Source of the DNA: Lachnospiraceae bacterium
GTDB taxonomy: Bacteria > Bacillota > Clostridia > Lachnospirales > Lachnospiraceae
DNA: 36,912 nucleotides
Direction: 5' to 3'
Assembly (NCBI GenBank): GCA_022790615.1
Contig: JAAVXK010000032.1
Span: forward strand, 1-36,912
Shown: positions 24,308 to 32,498 of the stretch, in pieces
Layout of the letters: each line of letters opens with the position of its first letter
Numbering within the stretch: the stretch's first letter is position 1
Position numbers and translations under genes: made by a program
Notes under the pieces: generated by a model
Seen by the model: only the letters and a program-made list of their open reading frames with translations
Database searches by the model: none
What the model was told of the DNA's origin: nothing

Positions 24308-25600
24308 TTATTCAATTACCATTCCATGTGTGAATTCGTTGTATTGATTGTTGTATTCATATGTGAAAGAACGCGTTTTCTCGTATAGTTCCGACGCGTA
24401 TATATCTTCCGACAGCAGAGTTTTTGCATACGAATCGGAAACTGCGTTCAATGAATTGACGTCTGCGGGTTTTGTGACGACCGGCGCCGCCGCTTTCTGT
24501 GAGAGCAGTTTCATAAGCGGCGAGGACGATTTTCGAAAGCCGAGTACCCTAATATAAGGGGCTTTATACTTATCAGTTTCGTACATAAAATTTTTTATGT
24601 TGAGCATACAGTGTGAAAGAGCCCGCTGAATACGTGTGTATGTGTACTGCTTTGTCTTTAGCAGTGATACGAACTGGGCCCAGTCTTCAAAAGCAGTAAT
24701 GTTTTTCCGTATTCTTGCCGCAAGGTCATTTGAAATGTCAGCATAGTCTGGCAGCGAATTCATATGCGACACGATTGAGGCGTACAATTGCATTGAAAAA
24801 TGTCGTTCCGATACAGGACGCGATAAATATTCATACAGGTTGTAGGGGATAAATGCGCTTACGGAAGATTCGGAAACAATAGTATTATCAAAAGCAATAG
24901 TATGAAAGGCGGTATTTTTAGAAATATGGTTTCCGGAACCGGCATTTTGGATAACGGCGTTTCGAAGTGCAGACGCGCTGCACATTCCGCTTTCCATATC
25001 TGAAAGCCTCAAATCATGATATCCGTTGTCGGTTCGTTTTACTGTATGAACGTTAAGTCCGGCATGGTTGCAGGCGCGTATATATTCAATCGCAAGTATG
25101 TTGTTCGGAAGGGAAATGTCTGCAGACAGCGGTATGTGTTCCGTTTTAAGGAATCCTGAAAGCGCCCTGCTTCTTGCGGTCGGATATGAAAGACCGTTTT
25201 TAAGGGATGACAACAGAATCTCTTTATATAAATGCGGTTCCGTATCAATAATTTCAGCAACCTTCCTAAAATCATCAAGAATACCGGCTTCGGTTCCAAA
25301 GCATATGCCGTCCGTAATTCCCGTAGCGTTCAATATATTCACGGCCCCATGTGCGAAGCCTTCCGCGCTTGACGTCGCAAACCTCACGGGCAGTTCGAGG
25401 ACAATGTCGCATCCTGATAAAAGAGCCATTTTAGCGCGTGAGTACTTATCCGTTATTGCAGGGGTTCCGCGCTGCGTAAAGGGACCGCTCATAATTCCTA
25501 TAATGTAATCGGCCTCACATATGCGGCGGGTTTCTTCAATATGATATTTGTGTCCGTTGTGAAACGGATTATATTCGCATATGATTCCTGTAACTCTCAT
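24308..25600 (-). CDS. tmcAL: tRNA(Met) cytidine acetate ligase, TmcAL (YlbM)
   Basis: Forms N4-acetylcytidine at the wobble base of elongator tRNA-Met, using acetate and ATP through acetyl-AMP. The 430-residue protein starts MRVTGIICEYNPFHNGHKYHIEE, containing the HxGH nucleotidyltransferase motif, then IGIMSGPFTQRGTPAI, DIVLELPVRFATSSAEGFA and a C-terminal helical domain. ATG 25600 is used because GGAGCGCGGCA precedes it; the 30 codons upstream in frame cover the promoter. It is in one operon with ylbJ and divergent from ackA. Confidence 0.94.
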   Translation of the reverse strand: MRVTGIICEYNPFHNGHKYHIEETRRICEADYIIGIMSGPFTQRGTPAITDKYSRAKMALLSGCDIVLELPVRFATSSAEGFAHGAVNILNATGITDGICFGTEAGILDDFRKVAEIIDTEPHLYKEILLSSLKNGLSYPTARSRALSGFLKTEHIPLSADISLPNNILAIEYIRACNHAGLNVHTVKRTDNGYHDLRLSDMESGMCSASALRNAVIQNAGSGNHISKNTAFHTIAFDNTIVSESSVSAFIPYNLYEYLSRPVSERHFSMQLYASIVSHMNSLPDYADISNDLAARIRKNITAFEDWAQFVSLLKTKQYTYTRIQRALSHCMLNIKNFMYETDKYKAPYIRVLGFRKSSSPLMKLLSQKAAAPVVTKPADVNSLNAVSDSYAKTLLSEDIYASELYEKTRSFTYEYNNQYNEFTHGMVIE

Positions 25601-25681
25601 TGCCGCGCTCCTTTTTGTTTCATATGTCCAAATGTCCAAACTTTGTATATACAGTTTTAACATATGGTAATGAATTATGAT

Positions 25682-25732
25682 ATTATACAATACAACATAT
25701 CGCTTTACAAATCAAACGCTTAGTTGTATACT
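25682..25732. promoter_or_regulatory. Overlapping divergent promoters of tmcAL and ackA
   Basis: Plus strand: TTTACA (25704-25709), 17 bases, TATACT (25727-25732), for ackA. Minus strand: TTGTAA (25710-25705), 17 bases, TATAAT (25687-25682), for tmcAL. The two -35 hexamers occupy the same bases, so RNA polymerase should not occupy both at once. Confidence 0.6.
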
Positions 25733-25804
25733 AATTGTGGTTTTTAATTCAGACAGGTAAACATAAAATTTAATTTATTTTATATATTTTAGGAGGAATT
25801 ACAC

Positions 25805-26998
25805 ATGAAGATATTGGTTATTAACTGTGGAAGCTCATCGTTAAAGTACCAGCTGATTGATTCAGGTACCGAGAAAGCGCTTGCAACGGGTATATGCGAG
25901 CGTATTGGACAATCGGGACATTTCAAATATTCATCTTCCGAAGGGGCGAAGATTGAGTTTGACAAAGACATGCCTGACCATAAAGTTGCCGTAAGCATTG
26001 TGCTCGACGCGCTTGTCGATGAGAAAAACGGCGTTGTAAAAACTCTTGACGAGATAGAGGCGATAGGACACAGGGTTGTGCACGGAGGTGAAAAGTTCTC
26101 ATCTTCCGTAGTAGTTGACGAAAGCGTTATAGCGGACGTCGAGGCTGTCAGCGAACTCGCGCCTTTACATAATCCTGCCGGAATTATCGGTATAAGGGCA
26201 TGTCAGGCGATTATGCCGGGCAAGCCTAACGTAGCTGTGTTCGATACGGCATTTCATCAGACAATGCCTAAAAAGGCTTACATGTACGGACTCCCTGTTT
26301 CTTATTATGATAAATATAAAATTAGAAGATACGGATTTCACGGAACAAGCCACAGCTATGTATCGAAGAGGACATACGAGGTTGCGGGCCTGGATGCCGA
26401 AAACAGCAAAGTAATAGTCTGCCATCTTGGAAGCGGTGCAAGCATATCGGCAGTGATGAACGGCAAGTCCGTAGATACTTCAATGGGACTTACGCCTCTT
26501 GAGGGACTTGTAATGGGTACGAGAAGCGGGGACATAGACCCTGCAATTGTAGAATTCATAGCGCATAAGGAGAATAAGTCAGTTGAAGATGTCATGACAA
26601 TTCTGAATAAGGAGTCGGGCGTGTACGGTCTTTCCGGCGGTCTTTCCAGTGATTTCAGAGACCTTGAGAAAGCGGCTTCCGAGGGAAATGCGCTTGCGGA
26701 CGAAGCGCAGAGAATATTCAGCTATAGGGTTGTAAAATACATTGGAGCATACACCGCGGCGATGAACGGCGTTGACGCGATAACATTTACCGCCGGACTT
26801 GGTGAGAATAACAAGGATATCCGTAAGGAAATTTGCGATTACCTCGGTTTTCTTGGGATTGTGCTTGATGATGAGAAGAATTCCGTCAGGGGAGAGGATA
26901 TCGTAGTTTCCGCACCAGAATCAAAGGTAAAGGTCTGCGTTATACCTACCAACGAGGAACTGGCAATCGCGAGGGAGACGGCGGCTCTTATAAAATAA
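25805..26998 (+). CDS. ackA: Acetate kinase, AckA
   Basis: Converts acetyl phosphate and ADP to acetate and ATP, the energy-yielding last step of acetate fermentation. The 397-residue protein is full length. It has the N-terminal INCGSSSLKYQL, GHRVVHGGEKF, FDTAFHQTMP, YGFHGTSH, CHLGSGASI, DTSMGLTPLEGLVMGTRSGDIDP and GLGENN motifs, all in canonical order. ATG 25805 follows a strong AGGAGG. No phosphotransacetylase gene is next to it; in many bacteria pta is adjacent. Confidence 0.98.
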   Translation: MKILVINCGSSSLKYQLIDSGTEKALATGICERIGQSGHFKYSSSEGAKIEFDKDMPDHKVAVSIVLDALVDEKNGVVKTLDEIEAIGHRVVHGGEKFSSSVVVDESVIADVEAVSELAPLHNPAGIIGIRACQAIMPGKPNVAVFDTAFHQTMPKKAYMYGLPVSYYDKYKIRRYGFHGTSHSYVSKRTYEVAGLDAENSKVIVCHLGSGASISAVMNGKSVDTSMGLTPLEGLVMGTRSGDIDPAIVEFIAHKENKSVEDVMTILNKESGVYGLSGGLSSDFRDLEKAASEGNALADEAQRIFSYRVVKYIGAYTAAMNGVDAITFTAGLGENNKDIRKEICDYLGFLGIVLDDEKNSVRGEDIVVSAPESKVKVCVIPTNEELAIARETAALIK

Positions 26999-27046
26999 AG
27001 ACACGGGTTAAAAAGCGTGTAATGAATATAGAAAAACATGGCATAA

Positions 27047-27086
27047 TTTATAGTAAACGACAAAAATAATTGTCGTTTACTATAAA
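27047..27086. repeat. Perfect 17-bp inverted repeat downstream of ackA
   Basis: TTTATAGTAAACGACAA (27047-27063) is complementary to 27070-27086 around a 6-base A/T loop. No T-tract follows immediately on the plus strand, although a T run occurs at 27113-27119. It may terminate ackA in both directions or act as an operator for the two-component operon ahead. Confidence 0.6.
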
Positions 27087-27117
27087 CCCTCCGGGGATAA
27101 TATTATGTCGTGTTTTT

Positions 27118-27186
27118 TTATTCTCGCGTACGCAATGGTCCTAAGCGTCCGGTGGACGCTTGTTCTAACTTGCTGCGGGGGATTTG
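27118..27186 (+). promoter_or_regulatory. Structured leader element, copy A, upstream of the response regulator gene
   Basis: Bases 27118-27164 match copy B at 33579-33623 almost base for base apart from a 2-base indel and four substitutions. They contain an 8-bp hairpin AAGCGTCC-GGT-GGACGCTT (27143-27161). The element ends in TTGC-T-GCGGGGGATTTG. The 5' segments CTCGC (27123-27127) and GCAA (27132-27135) can pair with GCGGG (27175-27179) and TTGC (27170-27173). That would hide the G-rich ribosome-binding region. Confidence 0.55.
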
Positions 27187-27198
27187 GCTGAAACGGAG

Positions 27199-27885
27199 AT
27201 GACGGACTTGAAAAATATTCTGATTATTGATGACGACATATATATCGGCGACATGCTTGAGGAGTCGCTTTCAAGGGAAGGGTACGGCGTTCTGCGCGCG
27301 TATTCGGGAACGGAAGCGCTGTATGTACTCGGAGAGTCAAAGCCCGACCTTGTTCTGCTTGACCTTATGCTTCCTGGACTGAAAGGCGAGGATGTGCTTA
27401 TGCATATAAAGGGGAGTCCCGTAATTGTTGTGAGCGCGAAAACGGATATTGACAATAAAGTTGCTTTACTTCTTGGAGGCGCTGTAGATTATGTGACTAA
27501 GCCGTTTGACATGAAAGAACTTCTGGCCAGAATATCGGCGCATCTTCGCGGCGCTTCGAATCATGCAGATAATATGGTCTTAAAATATGATGATATAACG
27601 CTTGATGCGGACGGCCGCTCGGTGTCTGTCGGCGGAACATGCGTAAAGCTTACAAGAACGGAGTATGCTATTCTTAAACTTCTTATGCAGAATCCGGAGC
27701 AGGTTATAACAAAATCACTGCTGCTTGAAAGAATAAGCGGCGAAACGCCCGACTGTACGGATAATTCGCTAAAAATGCATATAAGTAACATTAGGGGAAA
27801 GCTGCGTAAGGTTAGCGGGAAGAATTATATAGAGGCTGTCTGGGGTATCGGTTTTAAGATGTGTAATGAAAGTGACAAACTGTGA
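27199..27885 (+). CDS. OmpR-family response regulator of an ABC-transporter-linked two-component system
   Basis: The 228-residue protein has a receiver domain at about 1-115, with acidic pocket Asp11-Asp13, phosphoacceptor Asp55 in LVLLDLMLPG, VSAKTD and YVTKPF. A winged-helix DNA-binding domain covers about 125-225 (LTRTEYAILKLLMQNPEQVITKSLL, then VWGIGFKM). The start is uncertain. ATG 27199 is given, but GGAG touches it directly. TTG 27208 has CGGAG at a proper 9-base distance and gives the typical MKNILIIDDD N-terminus. TTG 27184 lies at the end of the leader element. It is followed by ABC ATPase, permease and kinase genes, and the repeat array at 27918 is its likely binding site. Confidence 0.9.
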   Translation: MTDLKNILIIDDDIYIGDMLEESLSREGYGVLRAYSGTEALYVLGESKPDLVLLDLMLPGLKGEDVLMHIKGSPVIVVSAKTDIDNKVALLLGGAVDYVTKPFDMKELLARISAHLRGASNHADNMVLKYDDITLDADGRSVSVGGTCVKLTRTEYAILKLLMQNPEQVITKSLLLERISGETPDCTDNSLKMHISNIRGKLRKVSGKNYIEAVWGIGFKMCNESDKL

Positions 27886-27917
27886 ATTTATATAGGTTTT
27901 ACAGATAATTTGTATGG

Positions 27918-28001
27918 AATCTATATAGGAAATCTATAAGAAATCTATACGAAATCTTTACTGTTTTCTTTACCGGTTTCTTTACACCCATAGTCTAAAA
28001 T
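27918..28001 (+). promoter_or_regulatory. Six phased direct repeats and -10 element ahead of the ABC genes
   Basis: AATCTATA occurs at 27918, 27931 and 27942, then AATCTTTA at 27953, and TTTCTTTAC at 27965 and 27977. The steps are 13, 11, 11, 12 and 12 bases, about one helical turn. A -10-like TAAAAT lies at 27996-28001 with no good -35 at standard distance. The last repeat occupies the -35 region, as expected for a promoter activated by an OmpR-family regulator. Confidence 0.65.
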
Positions 28002-28026
28002 AAGGGCATAAAAGGAGGATATAACT

Positions 28027-28941
28027 ATGGAATATGTACTTACAACGAATGCCCTTTGCAAAAATTATGGGGACTTCAAGGCGTTGAACGGAGTATCCAT
28101 GAACATTCCGAAAGGGGCGATTTACGGATTTGTCGGAAAAAACGGCGCGGGTAAAACTACGCTTATCAGGCTTATCTGCGGGCTAGTGGAGCCAACGTCC
28201 GGAGAGTATACGCTCTATGGAAGAAAAAGCGCCGGAAAGGATGTTGTGAAGTCCCGGAGGAGAATGGGAGCTGTTGTGGAAACGCCGTCGGTTTATCCGG
28301 ATATGACCGCGGAGGAAAATATGAAACAACAGTATCGTATTCTCGGTCTTCCGTCGTTTGACGGTATTGCACATACGTTAAATCTGGTCGGACTCGGGGA
28401 TACAGGGAAGAAGAAAGCCAAAAACTTTTCGCTTGGTATGCGTCAGAGACTTGGCATTGCCATCGCGCTTGCAGGAGACCCGGATTTTCTTGTGCTTGAC
28501 GAGCCGGCAAACGGACTTGACCCGCAGGGAATTATCGAAATAAGGGAGCTTATTCTAAAACTAAACCGCGAACATCGTATTACGGTTTTGATTTCCAGCC
28601 ACATTCTTGACGAGCTTGCAAAACTCGCCACCCACTATGGCTTCATTGACAACGGGCGTATATTGAAAGAGATTAGCGCAGATGCACTTGAGGCTGCATG
28701 CAGAAAATGTGTGCGAATGGAGGTCAGCGATACGCGCGTCCTTGCATGTGTGCTTGACGGCATGAATATCGGATATGAAATCATATCGGACACGCAGGCC
28801 GACGTGTTTGCCAAACCGGGCATATCAAAGCTGGCTTCGCTTCTCGGAGAGAAAAATTGTGAGATAATTTCCATGCAGGAGCGCGACGAGAGTCTTGAGA
28901 GCTACTATGTAAGCCTTGTGGGAGGTGGTAATAATGCGTAA
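28027..28941 (+). CDS. ABC transporter ATP-binding protein, BcrA/lantibiotic-immunity type
   Basis: The 304-residue ATPase has Walker A GKNGAGKTT (about 38-46), a Q-loop region MGAVVETPSVYP, signature FSLGMRQRLGIA (about 137-148), Walker B FLVLDEPANGLDP and an H-loop ISSHIL. An accessory domain (about 210-304) is typical of bacitracin and lantibiotic resistance transporters and of many unassigned Clostridial exporters. It energises the permease encoded immediately downstream, whose start codon lies inside this gene's end. Transcription likely begins within the repeat array upstream. Confidence 0.92.
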   Translation: MEYVLTTNALCKNYGDFKALNGVSMNIPKGAIYGFVGKNGAGKTTLIRLICGLVEPTSGEYTLYGRKSAGKDVVKSRRRMGAVVETPSVYPDMTAEENMKQQYRILGLPSFDGIAHTLNLVGLGDTGKKKAKNFSLGMRQRLGIAIALAGDPDFLVLDEPANGLDPQGIIEIRELILKLNREHRITVLISSHILDELAKLATHYGFIDNGRILKEISADALEAACRKCVRMEVSDTRVLACVLDGMNIGYEIISDTQADVFAKPGISKLASLLGEKNCEIISMQERDESLESYYVSLVGGGNNA

Positions 28942-29761
28942 ATTGTTATCAGCCGATTATTCACGGCTTTTTAAAAGCAGGGAGTTTTACATTGCGGCGT
29001 TGCTTATGGTTTTACTGGTCGTATTCAGAGTTGCCAACGTCGTAACGGACCCCTCAGTTGCATTGGAAGACGGCTTTTTCATATATGCAATCGTTATAGG
29101 AGTAATAATGGCGGCGTTTGTAACTCTGTATGTGGGAACTGAACACGGCAGCCACACGATACGGAACAAATTAATTGCCGGGCATACAAGGGTAAATATT
29201 TATCTGTCAAACTATATCGTATGTACGTCTGCGGGCTGGCTGTTTTGTATATTTTATCTGGCTGCAGGCCTTGCGTTGGGGATACCTTTCCAGGGGTTCT
29301 TTGAAGCGCGGGCGGCGGATATTATGGCGATAATTCTATGTATATTTTTACTTACGGCGGTTTACGCAGGCATTTTTGTGATGCTTATCATGATATACAA
29401 TAACCGCGCCGCCGCATCGGTTGTCAGTATATTTTTAGCGCTTGCAATGTTTATATTCGGGATACATGTGCTCGAGAAACTTGAGGAACCTGAAAAAATA
29501 GAGATAGTAGAGTATTCCGTAAACGGAGACAATCCGGATACGATATTTGAGGATAACCCGCGTTATATCTCTAATGGCAATGTGCGCCGTGTATATGAAA
29601 TAATGAACGACGTTTTGCCGGGTGGACAGTCAGTACGGCTGTCATGCATGATTGGTGATATTGTCAGCCCGCCTGTGCAGTTTTATATCTATGATACTCT
29701 TATAATTATGCTGACGTGCGGATTCGGTATCATAATATTCAGGAAAAAGGATTTGAAATGA
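28934..29761 (+). CDS. ABC transporter permease (ABC-2 type)
   Basis: The 275-residue membrane protein has about six hydrophobic segments, near 20-36, 55-72, 103-125, 140-162, 165-188 and 252-270. A large polar loop (about 190-245) lies between the fifth and sixth. ATG 28934 follows GGGAGGTGG and overlaps the ATPase stop by 8 bases, so the two are translationally coupled. ATPase plus a single small permease beside a two-component system is the layout of antimicrobial-peptide sensing and immunity modules. The actual substrate is unknown. Confidence 0.85.
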   Translation: MRKLLSADYSRLFKSREFYIAALLMVLLVVFRVANVVTDPSVALEDGFFIYAIVIGVIMAAFVTLYVGTEHGSHTIRNKLIAGHTRVNIYLSNYIVCTSAGWLFCIFYLAAGLALGIPFQGFFEARAADIMAIILCIFLLTAVYAGIFVMLIMIYNNRAAASVVSIFLALAMFIFGIHVLEKLEEPEKIEIVEYSVNGDNPDTIFEDNPRYISNGNVRRVYEIMNDVLPGGQSVRLSCMIGDIVSPPVQFYIYDTLIIMLTCGFGIIIFRKKDLK

Positions 29762-29813
29762 GAATCCATTATTATTCTATTCTCGCGATTACCTTCACAT
29801 GTAATAGTACTAT

Positions 29814-29867
29814 GGTTTCACAATAGCGAAACCGGGCGCCAGCGTGTCCAGATAGTGATACCGGTTT
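29814..29867 (+). other. Mutually exclusive hairpins between the permease and kinase genes
   Basis: GGTTTC (29814-29819) can pair with GAAACC (29828-29833). The same right arm, read as AAACCGG (29829-29835), can instead pair with CCGGTTT (29861-29867). The two stems share bases and cannot coexist. A TTTTGTG run follows. This 137-base gap separates the ABC genes from their kinase. Confidence 0.4.
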
Positions 29868-29898
29868 TGTGTTAAAAAAATATGATGAGGAGAAGGAC

Positions 29899-30798
29899 AT
29901 GGAAGTATGGTTGTGGGCAGCGTTCGTCATTATCGCTGTTATATTTACCGCCCTGATAGTAAAAATACGGCTTTTGCAGAAAGCGGCGGACGAGATAGGA
30001 GAGGCGTTTGCCGACAGGCTTATGACCGATACGAATACGCTGATAGACATATCATGCAGGGACAGGCATATGAGGAAACTTGCGGATACCGTCAACGTAC
30101 AACTTAGAACATTCCGCGAAAAAAGGCGCCGTTTTGAATTCGGGGACATGGAAATAAAAAATGCGGTCACGAATATATCCCACGATTTGAGGACGCCCTT
30201 AACCGCCATATGCGGATATCTTGATTTGCTTGAACAGGAGGATCATACGGTGGCGGCCCGCAGGTATATGAATATAATCCGGGGGCGCGCATCCATGCTT
30301 GCAAACCTGACGGAAGAACTTTTCAGGTATTCGCTTATTCTTGTGTCAGAAGAAGACGTGTCCGGCGAGCCTTTGTCAGTAAACGCAGTATTGGAGGACT
30401 GTATAGCCGAATGTTATACTTTGCTGAAGGAGGCTGGAATAACGCCTGTTATAAGAATGCCGGATAAGAAAGTGATGCGTGGAATCGCACGTTCCGCGCT
30501 TGCGCGGGTATTTTCAAACCTGCTGAATAACGCCGTCAAATATAGCGACGGAGATTTGGAAATCACGCTTTCTGAATCAGGAGCGATTGTTTTTTCAAAT
30601 AAAGCCTCCGGTTTGGATGAAATTCAGACCGGCAGGCTGTTTGATAGATTTTACACTGTTGAGGGCGCAAGACAGTCTACGGGTCTTGGACTCTCGATTG
30701 CAAGGAATCTGGTTGAGAGGATGAATGGAAGTATATCGGCGGAATATGAAGGCGGCAGGCTTAGTATCTGTATATTACTGCCGGAACATGATTTATAA
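29899..30798 (+). CDS. Sensor histidine kinase paired with the ABC transporter
   Basis: The 299-residue kinase has a single N-terminal membrane segment (about 4-22) and almost no extracellular part, so it cannot sense much outside by itself. A short linker leads to the H-box ISHDLRTPLTAICGYLDLL with phosphorylated His95. The ATPase domain shows an N-box (FSNLLNNAVKYS) and G-box (TGLGLSIARNL). Small kinases of this build often sense through their partner ABC transporter. ATG 29899 follows AGGAGAAGGAC. The partner regulator is the gene starting at 27199. Confidence 0.9.
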   Translation: MEVWLWAAFVIIAVIFTALIVKIRLLQKAADEIGEAFADRLMTDTNTLIDISCRDRHMRKLADTVNVQLRTFREKRRRFEFGDMEIKNAVTNISHDLRTPLTAICGYLDLLEQEDHTVAARRYMNIIRGRASMLANLTEELFRYSLILVSEEDVSGEPLSVNAVLEDCIAECYTLLKEAGITPVIRMPDKKVMRGIARSALARVFSNLLNNAVKYSDGDLEITLSESGAIVFSNKASGLDEIQTGRLFDRFYTVEGARQSTGLGLSIARNLVERMNGSISAEYEGGRLSICILLPEHDL

Positions 30799-30863
30799 TT
30801 CCCATATAGAAATATGCTGAAAAATGTATTATGATGTAAAAAAGAGTATATGGAGGAAATGAA

Positions 30864-32270
30864 ATGGGATTGTCGGAAGTTATTGGAATCGTAAATATTG
30901 TTCTGCTTTTTATTGTTGTTATATTGCAGGCTGCCGGACGCAGAAAGTCCGGTATCGGAGAAATAATCACTCTATTGAAGCGAACTACAGAGGAACAGCG
31001 TGACAGCGTGCAAAAACAAATTGCAAACGGTGCAACAGAGCAGTTTGCGCGTTTTGGCGTTATCCAGAACAGCATTCAGGATACGCTTGCTTCGAACCGG
31101 GAAGAAGTTAACCGGCAGCTTGCCGAATTTCAGCGGCAGATGGAAACACAGCTGATCGATATTCAGAAAGCAGGGGCAGAAAGCAACGAACGGATTGGAG
31201 GAACCGTGGCGGCAGCTCTTAAAACTAGTCGTGAGGAGCAGAACAATCAGCTTCGCACATTTGGCGAACAGGTAGATAATCGGCTGTCCTCCATTCAGCA
31301 GGACAATGTTCATAATATAGACAAGATTAACGCGACGCTTGAAAGTAAAATGAAGGCATTGCAGGAAAGTAATGAAAAGCGGCTTGAGCAGATGCAGAAC
31401 GTGGTGGACGAGAAGCTGCAAAAGACGCTTGAAACCAGAATTGCGAAGTCATTTGAACTGGTCAGTAAGCAGCTTGAGAGCGTAGGCCAGGGATTAGGCG
31501 AGATGAAAGCTCTGGCTGCCGATACAAAGTCGTTGAAAAACGCCCTGATGAATGTAAAGGAGCGCGGTACATACGGTGAGGTCCGCCTTGAGAAGCTTCT
31601 CTCCGATATTCTTGCTCCGGGCCAATATGAAGTGAACGTCGAGATTACAGGCGGTAAGCGTGTGGAGTTTGCGATAAAGCTTCCCGGTAATGGCGATGAA
31701 CCGCTGTTTCTGCCGATTGACAGTAAGTTCCCGATTGAAGACTATAACAGATTGCTTGACGCCGGGGACAAGCAGGAAATAGATGATGCCAGACGTTCGC
31801 TTACAACAAAAATCCGTTCATTTGCAAAAGAAATCCATGATAAATATATAGCGCCGCCAAAGACTACTGATTTTGCGCTTATGTTTCTTCCCACCGAGGG
31901 TCTATACGCAGAGGTCGTTCAAAATGCGGCCTTGTTTGAAGAACTTCGTGATAAATATAAGATTACGGCAGTTGGAGCCACCACGTTGTCGGCGTTTTTA
32001 GCGTCTCTGCAAATGGGATTTAAGACGCTGGCAATTGAGCAGCGGTCGCAGGAAGTGTGGGATACTCTGCGTGCAGTGAAGTCGGAATTTATTAAGTTTG
32101 GCGGTATGCTTGAAAAAGCGCAAAAGCAGATTCAGACAGCCGACAAAACGCTGTCTGACATTGTAGGCAGGCGCACGAGGGCGATTAACCGTACTCTGCG
32201 CGGTGTGGAGGAATTGACGGAAGAAGGGGAATCTTTATTGACATCCTTGGAAGATACAGCCGATGAATAG
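30864..32270 (+). CDS. rmuC: RmuC-family DNA recombination protein
   Basis: The 468-residue protein has an N-terminal membrane anchor (about 8-24), then a long coiled coil (about 30-215) rich in Gln and Glu. A C-terminal RmuC domain (about 225-430) follows, a predicted nuclease fold with NVKERGTYGEVRLEKLL, LPIDSKFPIEDY, KTTDFALMFLPTEGLYAEV and GATTLSAFL. RmuC limits inversions and rearrangements in Escherichia coli. ATG 30864 follows TGGAGGAA. Arginine is mostly CGN here, whereas AGA/AGG are common in the neighbours, judged by eye. Confidence 0.92.
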   Translation: MGLSEVIGIVNIVLLFIVVILQAAGRRKSGIGEIITLLKRTTEEQRDSVQKQIANGATEQFARFGVIQNSIQDTLASNREEVNRQLAEFQRQMETQLIDIQKAGAESNERIGGTVAAALKTSREEQNNQLRTFGEQVDNRLSSIQQDNVHNIDKINATLESKMKALQESNEKRLEQMQNVVDEKLQKTLETRIAKSFELVSKQLESVGQGLGEMKALAADTKSLKNALMNVKERGTYGEVRLEKLLSDILAPGQYEVNVEITGGKRVEFAIKLPGNGDEPLFLPIDSKFPIEDYNRLLDAGDKQEIDDARRSLTTKIRSFAKEIHDKYIAPPKTTDFALMFLPTEGLYAEVVQNAALFEELRDKYKITAVGATTLSAFLASLQMGFKTLAIEQRSQEVWDTLRAVKSEFIKFGGMLEKAQKQIQTADKTLSDIVGRRTRAINRTLRGVEELTEEGESLLTSLEDTADE

Positions 32271-32498
32271 ACAAGAAGATAAAATAAAACCTTTCAATTA
32301 GATTTTTCGTCTAAATTAGCCGAGAACCTACTGTATTTTATTATAAAAGTACTTGAATAATTGCACTTATTACGTTAGTATAGAGATATTCATTTTACAA
32401 ACTTGAACTTTGCATTTACCTAGACACACCCTAATATAGGACTGTATTCGCGAAGTTTGGGCTGCGAAATAAATGTGTAGAATATAAGGAGGCACGAT
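32271..32498 (+). other. Intergenic region between rmuC and purC
   Basis: A weak hairpin TTAGA/TCTAA follows rmuC. TTGAAT, 17 bases, then TAGTAT (about 32353-32381) is a poor promoter candidate for purC. Nearer purC, TTCGC...GCGAA can form a small stem. No known riboswitch or clear PurR box is recognised. Confidence 0.3.

Noticed and set aside
27918-27985. Tandem repeats resembling a small CRISPR array
   Set aside because: Repeat units are only 8-9 bases with 3-5 base gaps, so there are no spacers; helical phasing before a promoter fits regulator binding sites.
28027-29761. A mobile resistance cassette
   Set aside because: No transposase, integrase or flanking repeats are present; base composition and codon use look like the surroundings.
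32271-32498. A purine riboswitch or PurR box before purC
   Set aside because: The conserved purine aptamer junction bases are absent and the possible stems are short.
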